From Planctomycetaceae bacterium UBA2671 (GTDB lineage Bacteria > Planctomycetota > Planctomycetia > Planctomycetales > Planctomycetaceae), in contig DEML01000006.1 in assembly GCA_002359185.1 (NCBI GenBank), positions 26,074 through 32,214 on the forward strand: 6,141 nt of DNA, read 5' to 3'. The notes beneath the pieces are model-generated. The model was not told where the DNA came from. It made no database searches and saw nothing but the letters and a program-made list of their open reading frames with translations. The translations under genes and the position numbers were made by a program. Positions 1 to 5,239 of the stretch are shown here, in pieces (position 1 is the first letter of the stretch; every line of letters begins with the position of its first letter).

Positions 1-53
1 GGACTTCAGTCCGAAGCTCACGGCCAAAAAAACTATCGGCTTCAGCCGATAGT
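1..53. repeat. Pair of TTCA-loop hairpins (REP-like)
   Basis: Positions 1-12 form a 4-bp stem (GGAC/GTCC) around a TTCA loop, and positions 32-53 form a perfect 9-bp stem (ACTATCGGC / GCCGATAGT) around the same TTCA loop. The shared loop and tandem placement suggest a dispersed REP-like intergenic repeat; this is inference, since only one locus is visible and the first hairpin may continue beyond the left edge. Read on the minus strand, the second hairpin is followed directly by a run of T residues (A26-A31 on the plus strand), so it also has the form of a leftward intrinsic terminator. Confidence 0.5.
26..53 (-). terminator. Possible leftward intrinsic terminator
   Basis: On the minus strand the 9-bp stem with a 4-nt loop (53 to 32) runs straight into six or seven T residues, the canonical rho-independent form. 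The polarity is odd: no minus-strand gene lies immediately to its right, because the gene at 133-849 is on the plus strand. It could stop antisense read-through from the beta-helix gene at 919-2376, or it may only be a repeat that happens to be flanked by A residues. Confidence 0.4.
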
Positions 54-132
54 AATTCAGTCAGCCTGATGATTAAACTGGAACGACTCATTATTTCAAT
101 GAGAGGATGTTCACTTTTCTGGGAGATCTCTC

Positions 133-849
133 GTGAAGACTTTTCTTTTCTCAACTGCTGTTCTGGTTTGCTTCTCGTCGCTGGTGCAGGCTGAGCCTCA
201 AACTAAGCCGATTTTGTCCGATCAGTTTGAACGATCGGAAAAAGATGAAGCCAAAGAACAAGTTGGCAATGGTTGGACGACGAACAGCAAGTCTCGCGCC
301 ATGGGAGATAAGCAGGTCGACCTGCAGGATGGCACTCTGGTAGTGAAGATCTCGCCTCGAGCCGATCACGCGGTGACTGTCGTGCATCAACTCGATTTTG
401 CAGACTGCTGTGTCAAATTTCGCTTCCAGATTGCCGACAAACATCAGCTCGGATTCAATTTCAGTGACCCGGAGTTGAAAACCGTCCATGCCGGTCACAT
501 AGCCGGAGTGAAAGTGACGACCAACCGCTTAGCAGTTGAGGATCACAAATATGGCAACTTTGAGATTGAGCGATACAATCGCAAAAAGGCTGGAGCCGAT
601 AAAAAGGAAATCGCCAAAGAGGTTGCACCTTACAATCGAGCCGAGAAAATTTCAATCACTCCCGATCAATGGCATGAAATGGTGATTGTCATTGAAGGCG
701 ATCGCATCACCGCGACTGTCGATGGCAAACAGACTATTTCCCATCAGTCACCTGGCTTTGCCCATTCGACGAAACGAAAAATCGCTTTCAGTGTGCCTAA
801 AGAAGCGGTGATTGATGATGTGACAATCTGGGATGTTGCGAAACCTTAA
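133..849 (+). CDS. Secreted LamG/DUF1080-like beta-sandwich protein
   Basis: This 238-residue protein has a clear Sec signal peptide: Lys2, a hydrophobic core at about residues 4-17, and a likely signal peptidase I site after VQA (residues 18-20). The mature part opens with an aspartate/aromatic-rich strand (LSDQFERSE, 28-36), then VGNGWTTNS (44-52) and a series of short beta strands ending in IDDVTIWDV (227-235). That pattern fits a concanavalin-like jelly roll such as the 3-keto-disaccharide hydrolase/DUF1080 or LamG folds, and from memory similar stand-alone proteins occur in planctomycetes. I infer a role outside the cytoplasm, possibly glycan binding or cleavage; no catalytic residues can be assigned. 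The GTG start is supported by GGGAG at 121-125, 7 nt upstream. A 6-bp inverted repeat (87-92/98-103) lies in the leader. The gene stands alone and converges on the beta-helix gene. Confidence 0.82.
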   Translation: MKTFLFSTAVLVCFSSLVQAEPQTKPILSDQFERSEKDEAKEQVGNGWTTNSKSRAMGDKQVDLQDGTLVVKISPRADHAVTVVHQLDFADCCVKFRFQIADKHQLGFNFSDPELKTVHAGHIAGVKVTTNRLAVEDHKYGNFEIERYNRKKAGADKKEIAKEVAPYNRAEKISITPDQWHEMVIVIEGDRITATVDGKQTISHQSPGFAHSTKRKIAFSVPKEAVIDDVTIWDVAKP

Positions 850-865
850 CCAGGTATCTTCGTAC

Positions 866-882
866 TGAGTCTGGTAGACTCA
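866..882. terminator. Weak hairpin between convergent genes
   Basis: A 6-bp stem (TGAGTC 866-871, GACTCA 877-882) with a 5-nt loop sits in the 69-nt gap between two convergent genes, where a bidirectional terminator would be expected. No T-run follows on either strand, so intrinsic termination is not well supported. It is the only obvious structure in the gap. Confidence 0.25.
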
Positions 883-918
883 AACAGCTATGCTCTCTGA
901 GTGGAGGAAGTCCCATAT

Positions 919-2376
919 TTATTCTAAGAGACGCAGAAACTCATTACCCATAGTGCTTGCAGAATTCTGAGAGTCTTCAAGCGGTCCACCAAGCAGGTTA
1001 TCTCGAAGCATGTTTTTGTTGCTATTCAGAACGCGAATAGAGGGCGTGATTTCCGATTGTTCCTGCTGATCGATCAGGCAATCGGAAATCCGGGAGCGGG
1101 TGACATTGTCCAGCAATATGCCACATTGGCCGTATTCGAGAATTGAGCAATTGGTAATGTTAAAGCGATCGCAGTGATTGATTTGCATTGCTGCGATTTC
1201 GTGTTGCGTGCCGGTGACCAGATTCCCGTCAAACAGGCAATCTTCACTGGATTCAATCAAAATCCCCTGCATCGCTTTTGAACCATCCCCATAGTGGTAT
1301 CGTGGATTTCGATCGAATACATTATTGGCGATGATTACATCTTTGCAGTTGTCCATATGCAAATCTCGGCTATAGCCTTTCCAAATGGTATTCCCGGTAA
1401 TCGTGACTCCACGGCTATTGGTGAGTTCAATATTAGTCATCACATCGGAAAGGATATTGTCGGCTATTACAATATGACCGTGACGGAATTCGGGAGTAAA
1501 ATTCAGCGTATTGCCGATCCCATTGATACGGATATTCGCAGAGCCATCCGCCTCATGAGTATGTTGGATTGTGCAGCCGACAATCGCGACTTCTCCAATT
1601 GAACTGCCGTCTCCATCAATCTCGATGTTAGCAGCCGATGGAGCGTTTTCATCGCCCATATTGCCTTCAATGTCGCACGTTCCGATTTGCAGATTTCGGA
1701 TTTCAGAATTCCGACTGACAATTCCCCCGCCTGCATTGTAACTGATGTGGCAGTTGGCGATGTTGATCTGGTGCAGATTCAAATGGTCGAGAAAGACTCC
1801 GACACCCTGATTCTCGTAAATGTGACATTCGGAAAGAGTCACATTTCGATTGCGATCAATCAGGTGGACGGCATGTCGACATTTGCGGATTGTTAATCGC
1901 GACAACGTCAGCTGCATTGTGCCGTGGGCTTCGACTCCGTCGGCTTCCGCATGCTGCCCGACAATTTCCAGGCCGTCCATCAATGGTGTTCGCTGGCGAT
2001 CCCAGACCTCGTCTTTGACGGTCTTCGGAGCCGCTGTTCCACCGTGAGTTCCGATCCAGCGAATAGCCGGGCCGGGACCGGTCATCACAATTCTGGCGAC
2101 TCCATCCCCCTGGAGCGATGTGAATCCGACTCGGTTGAGATGAATTTCAATCGGCCTGGAAATTCGATAAGTCCCTTTAGAAAAGCGAATGGAGCCAATG
2201 CCGCGATCGATTGCCTGCTGAATGCGATCGGTATCATCGGTTGAACCGGGGATCGCGGCTATTTCTATGAAGCCGGGTATCGATTCGGAAGGATCGGAAC
2301 TGGCAGAGCTACTTAGTATCCAGGGGAGAATCAGTACAAAGAGAATCAGCAAGGCTCCCAAACGAGAATAAGGCAT
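919..2376 (-). CDS. Exported right-handed parallel beta-helix protein
   Basis: The start chosen is the ATG at 2376-2374 (485 residues), because GGAG lies 7 nt upstream on the minus strand (2387-2384); an in-frame TTG seven codons earlier at 2397 has no visible ribosome binding site. The N-terminus is a signal peptide or anchor (MPYSR, then a hydrophobic core at about 6-21). Residues about 37-110 match the opening of pectate-lyase-3-type folds: STDDTDRIQQAID (45-57), then GTYRISRPIEI (68-78) and LQGDGVARI (88-96). The rest, to about residue 463, is a run of short repeats with the hydrophobic-x-N/D/G-x-x-I pattern (for example VTLSECHIYENQGVGVFLD and VTITGNTIWKG) typical of PbH1 coils with asparagine-rich turns. 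Such proteins are commonly periplasmic or surface polysaccharide lyases, hydrolases, epimerases or binding proteins. No catalytic site can be named and the substrate is unknown. The gene is divergent from the DUF1844 gene and convergent with the LamG-like gene. Confidence 0.85.
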   Translation of the reverse strand: MPYSRLGALLILFVLILPWILSSSASSDPSESIPGFIEIAAIPGSTDDTDRIQQAIDRGIGSIRFSKGTYRISRPIEIHLNRVGFTSLQGDGVARIVMTGPGPAIRWIGTHGGTAAPKTVKDEVWDRQRTPLMDGLEIVGQHAEADGVEAHGTMQLTLSRLTIRKCRHAVHLIDRNRNVTLSECHIYENQGVGVFLDHLNLHQINIANCHISYNAGGGIVSRNSEIRNLQIGTCDIEGNMGDENAPSAANIEIDGDGSSIGEVAIVGCTIQHTHEADGSANIRINGIGNTLNFTPEFRHGHIVIADNILSDVMTNIELTNSRGVTITGNTIWKGYSRDLHMDNCKDVIIANNVFDRNPRYHYGDGSKAMQGILIESSEDCLFDGNLVTGTQHEIAAMQINHCDRFNITNCSILEYGQCGILLDNVTRSRISDCLIDQQEQSEITPSIRVLNSNKNMLRDNLLGGPLEDSQNSASTMGNEFLRLLE

Positions 2377-2417
2377 GCGTATGCTCCAGGCTTTCAAGGT
2401 CAGTGTCTGTGATGTGT

Positions 2418-2449
2418 GAATTTCTCCCCGTGGAATTTCACCCCGTGGA
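2418..2449. repeat. 15-bp tandem repeat in divergent spacer
   Basis: Two adjacent copies of GAATTTC[T/A]CCCCGTG occupy 2418-2432 and 2433-2447 with one mismatch, and two further bases of a third copy follow. The junction is a near-palindrome (GTGGAATTTCAC, 2430-2441), and TTCTCC (2422-2427) mirrors GGAGAA (2447-2452) around it. Direct plus inverted symmetry between divergently transcribed genes is what an operator for a dimeric regulator looks like; that function is inference. Confidence 0.6.
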
Positions 2450-2454
2450 GAAGA

Positions 2455-2482
2455 TTGCAGTCTGCCAGCGATTCATCATAAT
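2455..2482 (+). promoter_or_regulatory. Possible sigma70-type promoter for DUF1844 gene
   Basis: TTGCAG (2455-2460) and CATAAT (2477-2482) are spaced by 16 nt; the -10 matches the consensus at five of six bases, the -35 at only three. Transcription would start near 2489, about 40 nt before the ATG at 2531. The tandem repeat ends just upstream of the -35, a usual position for an activator site. Planctomycete promoter consensus is not well enough known to me for a firm call. Confidence 0.3.
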
Positions 2483-2530
2483 GGGTTTGTGATGCGAAAT
2501 CATTTGTCACACATACAGGAAAGCGAAACC

Positions 2531-2947
2531 ATGACAAACGAATCCCCCGAAGAAAAACCGGAACTGGTTGTCGATAGCGACTGGAAATCTCAGGTGGAAG
2601 CGGAAAACGCAGCCATCGATGAGAAAGCCCGAAATGACAAGAACTCATCCAATGAGGAAGGTGGAAAAGCTCAGGAAATCGATCCTTCACAGATTCCTCC
2701 TCCAAGCTTCACGCTGCTGGTCACAATGTTCTCTACGCAGGCGATGTCGGCTCTGGGTTTGATACCGCATCCGATTACCGGCAAACGCGAAATTCAGCTG
2801 GCTCTAGCCAAGCATTACATCGATTTGCTCGGCGTGATCGAAGAGAAAAGCAAGGGCAACCTGGATGACAATGAAGACAAGCTCATCGAAACGACACTGC
2901 ACGAATTGCGAATGATTTACGTTCAGCAATCCAGCACGATTGCCTGA
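2531..2947 (+). CDS. DUF1844 domain protein
   Basis: This 138-residue protein has the marks of the DUF1844 family (PF08899): an acidic, disordered N-terminus with DWKSQVEAE (17-25), a charged linker, PPPSF (56-60), the hydrophobic segment LVTMFSTQAMSALGLIP (63-79), then KHYIDLLGVIEEKSKGNL (94-111) and ELRMIYV (125-131). The biochemical function of the family is unknown. There is no signal peptide and no long membrane helix; the C-terminal half is probably a helical bundle in the cytoplasm. The ATG at 2531 is preferred to an in-frame GTG/ATG at 2489/2492, because AGGA (2517-2520) lies 10 nt upstream and the family normally begins shortly before the DWK motif; the 14 extra residues look like translated leader. 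A methyltransferase gene follows after 44 nt on the same strand with no visible terminator between, so co-transcription is plausible. Confidence 0.88.
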   Translation: MTNESPEEKPELVVDSDWKSQVEAENAAIDEKARNDKNSSNEEGGKAQEIDPSQIPPPSFTLLVTMFSTQAMSALGLIPHPITGKREIQLALAKHYIDLLGVIEEKSKGNLDDNEDKLIETTLHELRMIYVQQSSTIA

Positions 2948-2991
2948 TCGACCGACTAAACCTGAATTTATAGATTCATCAAGTTTTCAAC

Positions 2992-3852
2992 ATGCCGACA
3001 AGTTCTCCATCTCAGAATCCTGAACAGATCGATGAACTTCGTTTTGCATTTGGGAAAAACTGGAAGCAGTTCCTACGGATTCTCGACGAGGAACGATTGG
3101 AAAAGGCAGAGAATTCGCTGAAAGAGTTCTGGCCTGAGCAATCAGAGCCTCTTTCATTTCTGGACGTCGGATCCGGGAGTGGAACGTTCAGCCTGGCCGC
3201 CCGTAAGCTCGGGGCAGAGGTGCACTCGTTTGATTACGACGACGATTCCGTCGCCTGTACCCGGGCATTGAAAGCCAGGTATTATCCAGACGATCCAAAC
3301 TGGAATGTGGAGCAGGGGTCCATTCTCGATCAGGAATACCTGAGGTCTCTGGGAAAGTTCAACATCGTCTACAGTTGGGGAGTCTTGCATCACACAGGCC
3401 AGATGTGGTCAGCTCTGGAGAATATCACATCATTAGTCAAACCGGGTGGCTTGCTGGTGGTCGCTCTGTATAATGATCAGGGCTGGAAATCGAAGTTCTG
3501 GAAAGTTGTTAAGCAGATCTATTGCAGTGGCTGGCCGGGACGCTGGCTCATGCAAGCGATTTTCGTTCCCTTTTTCCTGATCGGATTTCTTATCAGCGAT
3601 TTAATGCGACTCAGAAATCCTCTTGCACGCTACCGCTCCCGACACGATGCTCGGGGGATGTCGGTCTTGACGGACATCATCGACTGGATTGGGGGATTTC
3701 CGTTTGAAGTGGCGACACCGGAAGAAGTCCGGGAGTTCTTCTCTCAACGGGGATTCCACCTTGTTCAGGAAAAATTGACGGCTGGGTTGGGGTGTAATGA
3801 GTTTGTCTTCTGCCAAAAATTGAGTGAGAAACCCAGCGCACAGCTAGCTTAA
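2992..3852 (+). CDS. Class I SAM-dependent methyltransferase
   Basis: This 286-residue protein has a Rossmann-type methyltransferase domain at about residues 52-162. Motif I, the SAM-binding glycine loop, is LDVGSGSGTFS (57-67). An acidic end to strand 2 follows (FDYDD, 80-84; D81 probably contacts the SAM ribose), then SILD (110-113), YSWGVLHHTG (127-136) and VKPGGLLVVALYN (149-161), as in the UbiE/UbiG-like Methyltransf_11/25 group. Residues about 186-206 are strongly hydrophobic (LMQAIFVPFFLIGFLISDLM) and could touch or cross the membrane. The C-terminal region has RGMS (221-224), DWIGGFPFEVA (231-241) and GCNEFVF (267-273), which I associate with methyltransferases from sugar, surface-glycan and lipid clusters. 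The acceptor is unknown. The ATG at 2992 has no clear Shine-Dalgarno sequence, consistent with translation after the DUF1844 gene 44 nt upstream or with the leader-independent starts common in this phylum. Confidence 0.88.
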   Translation: MPTSSPSQNPEQIDELRFAFGKNWKQFLRILDEERLEKAENSLKEFWPEQSEPLSFLDVGSGSGTFSLAARKLGAEVHSFDYDDDSVACTRALKARYYPDDPNWNVEQGSILDQEYLRSLGKFNIVYSWGVLHHTGQMWSALENITSLVKPGGLLVVALYNDQGWKSKFWKVVKQIYCSGWPGRWLMQAIFVPFFLIGFLISDLMRLRNPLARYRSRHDARGMSVLTDIIDWIGGFPFEVATPEEVREFFSQRGFHLVQEKLTAGLGCNEFVFCQKLSEKPSAQLA

Positions 3853-3903
3853 CGAGCAAATAGTTAGAGGTCTGGAAGCCGGAATGATGCCAGAAAAATA
3901 TTT

Positions 3904-3953
3904 CCCGAATTTTGATATTGGGATATCGGAATTTCTTGATATTGAAAATTGGG
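3904..3953. repeat. Nested AT-rich repeats upstream of prepilin gene
   Basis: TTGATATTG occurs twice (3912-3920 and 3936-3944), inside longer imperfect copies that both begin with GAATTT (3907-3920 and 3929-3944). The same stretch contains GATAT/ATATC (3914-3918/3923-3927) and an outer inverted pair, AATTTT (3908-3913) with AAAATT (3945-3950), flanked by CCC and GGG. It may be a regulator-binding or bent-DNA region for the gene at 4061; this is inference from position and symmetry. Confidence 0.45.
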
Positions 3954-3963
3954 ATCGTAATAA
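3936..3963 (+). promoter_or_regulatory. Possible promoter of DUF1559 gene
   Basis: TTGATA (3936-3941) and TAATAA (3958-3963) are separated by 16 nt and resemble a sigma70 -35/-10 pair. A start near 3970 would give a leader of about 90 nt beginning almost exactly with the hairpin at 3973-4005. The -35 element lies within the second copy of the TTGATATTG repeat. Confidence 0.35.
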
Positions 3964-3972
3964 TCATGCGAT

Positions 3973-4005
3973 CAGCTTGAGATTCTGATTCCAATCTCAA
4001 GACTG
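3973..4005 (+). promoter_or_regulatory. Hairpin in 5' leader of DUF1559 gene
   Basis: A perfect 9-bp stem (CTTGAGATT 3976-3984, AATCTCAAG 3993-4001) with an 8-nt loop can extend by three pairs (CAG 3973-3975, CTG 4003-4005) past one bulged A. No T-run follows, so it is not a typical terminator for the methyltransferase gene. Its place next to a possible transcription start suggests a 5'-end structure that protects the transcript or tunes translation; this is inference. The ribosome binding site at 4049-4053 lies outside the stem. Confidence 0.45.
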
Positions 4006-4060
4006 CTGCCTGCTTCGGAATCCCGCCTATTTCTCTCCCTTATTGATTGGAAGCCCCCAG

Positions 4061-5071
4061 ATGAACAAACGTGCTGCGTTTACGTTGATTGAGTTGCTTG
4101 TTGTTATCGCAATCATTGCGATCCTTGTTGCTTTGCTGCTTCCGGCTGTCCAGCAGGCCCGTGAAGCGGCACGCCGTAGTTCCTGCAAAAACAATCTGAA
4201 ACAACTCGGCCTGGCTTTGCACAATTATCACGATACCCACAACGTTTTCCCACCTAGCCACATTCGTGGTTACAACGGTACGAACGAAGTTGGTAACGGA
4301 TTTTCCTGGGGAGCATTGATGCTGCCATTTATCGAACAGGGGAGTATTTACGATGGATTGAACTTCAGTGTAGGGATCTTCGAAGGAGTCAATAAAACCT
4401 TCATCAATACATTGGGACCGATTCAAACCGTCAAATGTCCCAGCGACGAACGTCGTGGTGTGCGTGATGCCAACGGAACCGCAGCAAACGGCATGGCTCG
4501 AATTCCCGGAACAAGTTACTTCGGCAGCATTGGATCATTCGACTGGGATGGTGATACAAACGTGAGCCGCTCAAACGGAATTTTTGTCGCTGATCCTGCC
4601 CGTACTGTTAATTTTGGTTCCGTTAAGGACGGGACTTCAAATACAATTGCGTTTGGTGAAGTGAGTGGAATACTCAATGAAGATGGTTCTTTCCTGGGTT
4701 ATCAGGATGGAACAGCAACCAAAGCCTCACCAACGAGCAATACATTCAATGGTGAAAACTGGTACCGTCGACATGGCGAACGAATTCTCAACAGCACGAA
4801 ATCTGCAGCTGTGGGGGGCGGGTTTTCAAGTGCTCATAAAGGCGGGGCTCAGTTCTGTATGGCGGATGGTTCTGTTCGGTTCCTCTCAGAAAATATCGAC
4901 TTCGTCCTCTCCTCTGCCACTGCAGAAGCAGCCAACGACCGTGCGATGCGATGGACAACCGGTGAGATCGATGGGACGGTCTACGCAAATAAAGCCACGT
5001 TGGGCACTCGATTCGGAACTTATCAACGCCTGTTTTCACGAAATGATAATCTCGTGATTGGCGAATTCTAA
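4061..5071 (+). CDS. DUF1559 prepilin-like protein with H-x9-DG motif
   Basis: This 336-residue protein belongs to the planctomycete-expanded DUF1559 family (SBP_bac_10). The N-terminus MNKRAA then FTLIELLVV is a type IV prepilin methylation motif: cleavage is expected between A6 and F7, with Glu at mature position 5 (E11) and a transmembrane helix over about 7-29. The family block QAREAARRSSCKNNLKQLG and LHNYHDTHNVFPPS follows. Other hallmarks are VKCPSD (near 124-129), VKDGTSNTIAFGE (188-200), and the C-terminal H-x9-DG motif, H259 to D269-G270. Length is normal for the family. These proteins are thought to be exported and processed like type II/IV pseudopilins; their exact role is unknown. 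The ATG at 4061 is chosen over an in-frame TTG at 4043, because GGAAG (4049-4053) lies 7 nt upstream and the shorter N-terminus gives the usual basic leader. The gene appears monocistronic, with its own possible promoter and terminator. Confidence 0.93.
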   Translation: MNKRAAFTLIELLVVIAIIAILVALLLPAVQQAREAARRSSCKNNLKQLGLALHNYHDTHNVFPPSHIRGYNGTNEVGNGFSWGALMLPFIEQGSIYDGLNFSVGIFEGVNKTFINTLGPIQTVKCPSDERRGVRDANGTAANGMARIPGTSYFGSIGSFDWDGDTNVSRSNGIFVADPARTVNFGSVKDGTSNTIAFGEVSGILNEDGSFLGYQDGTATKASPTSNTFNGENWYRRHGERILNSTKSAAVGGGFSSAHKGGAQFCMADGSVRFLSENIDFVLSSATAEAANDRAMRWTTGEIDGTVYANKATLGTRFGTYQRLFSRNDNLVIGEF

Positions 5072-5105
5072 TCGCAATTCCATATTGAACGTAAACTTAC
5101 ATCTC

Positions 5106-5139
5106 AGAAAGCCCCTGGACTTCCATCGGGCTTTCTTTT
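5106..5139 (+). terminator. Intrinsic terminator after DUF1559 gene
   Basis: A perfect 9-bp stem (AGAAAGCCC 5106-5114, GGGCTTTCT 5128-5136) begins 34 nt after the stop codon. The 13-nt loop can itself pair TGG with CCA, and the stem runs into TTTT (5136-5139). This is a textbook rho-independent terminator form and separates the prepilin-like gene from the ABC ATPase gene. Confidence 0.8.
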
Positions 5140-5163
5140 GGTTACGGTTCCCACGAATTGCCC

Positions 5164-5178
5164 AAATCGATACGATTT
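5164..5178. repeat. Short inverted repeat upstream of ABC gene
   Basis: AAATCG (5164-5169) and CGATTT (5173-5178) are perfect inverted arms around ATA, about 60 nt before the ABC ATPase start and after the preceding terminator. It could be a small operator, but repeats of this length also arise by chance. I see no convincing -35/-10 pair nearby. Confidence 0.25.
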
Positions 5179-5206
5179 CATTTCTGAATTCAATTCCCAT
5201 AACACC

Positions 5207-5239
5207 ATGAAGTATTTGAAGATAAAGTCGTTGACATGA
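5207..5239 (+). other. Ten-codon leader ORF overlapping ABC gene start
   Basis: An ATG at 5207 opens a ten-codon frame (MKYLKIKSLT) whose TGA stop (5237-5239) overlaps the ATG of the ABC ATPase gene (5236-5238) as ATGA, the classic arrangement for translational coupling. The ATPase start has only a weak ribosome binding site (an AAG at 5225-5227), which would fit re-initiation. There is also no clear ribosome binding site ahead of 5207, so translation of the leader is unproven. Confidence 0.3.

Noticed and set aside
1924..2244. Plus-strand open frame of 106 codons opposite the beta-helix gene
   Set aside because: It is antisense to the pectate-lyase-3-like N-terminal region, with no motif and no ribosome binding site; judged a shadow.
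2377..2397. In-frame TTG at 2397 as the start of the beta-helix gene
   Set aside because: It has no ribosome binding site, while the ATG at 2376 has GGAG at 7-nt spacing and gives a standard signal peptide.
2418..2449. CRISPR-like array
   Set aside because: There are only two adjacent 15-bp copies with no spacers between them and no cas genes in the window.
2489..2530. GTG/ATG at 2489 and 2492 as the start of the DUF1844 gene
   Set aside because: The added residues do not resemble the family, they would overlap the predicted transcription start, and the ATG at 2531 has an AGGA upstream.
4043..4060. TTG at 4043 as the start of the DUF1559 gene
   Set aside because: It would place the GGAAG ribosome binding site inside the gene and lengthen the short basic prepilin leader; the ATG at 4061 fits both signals.
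4040..4426. Minus-strand open frame of 128 codons opposite the DUF1559 gene
   Set aside because: It lies antisense to a firmly identified family N-terminus, has no recognisable motifs, and is best explained as a shadow frame.
4665..5057. Plus-strand open frame of 130 codons in another frame of the DUF1559 gene
   Set aside because: It overlaps the conserved H-x9-DG region of the real gene and its translation is low in recognisable structure.
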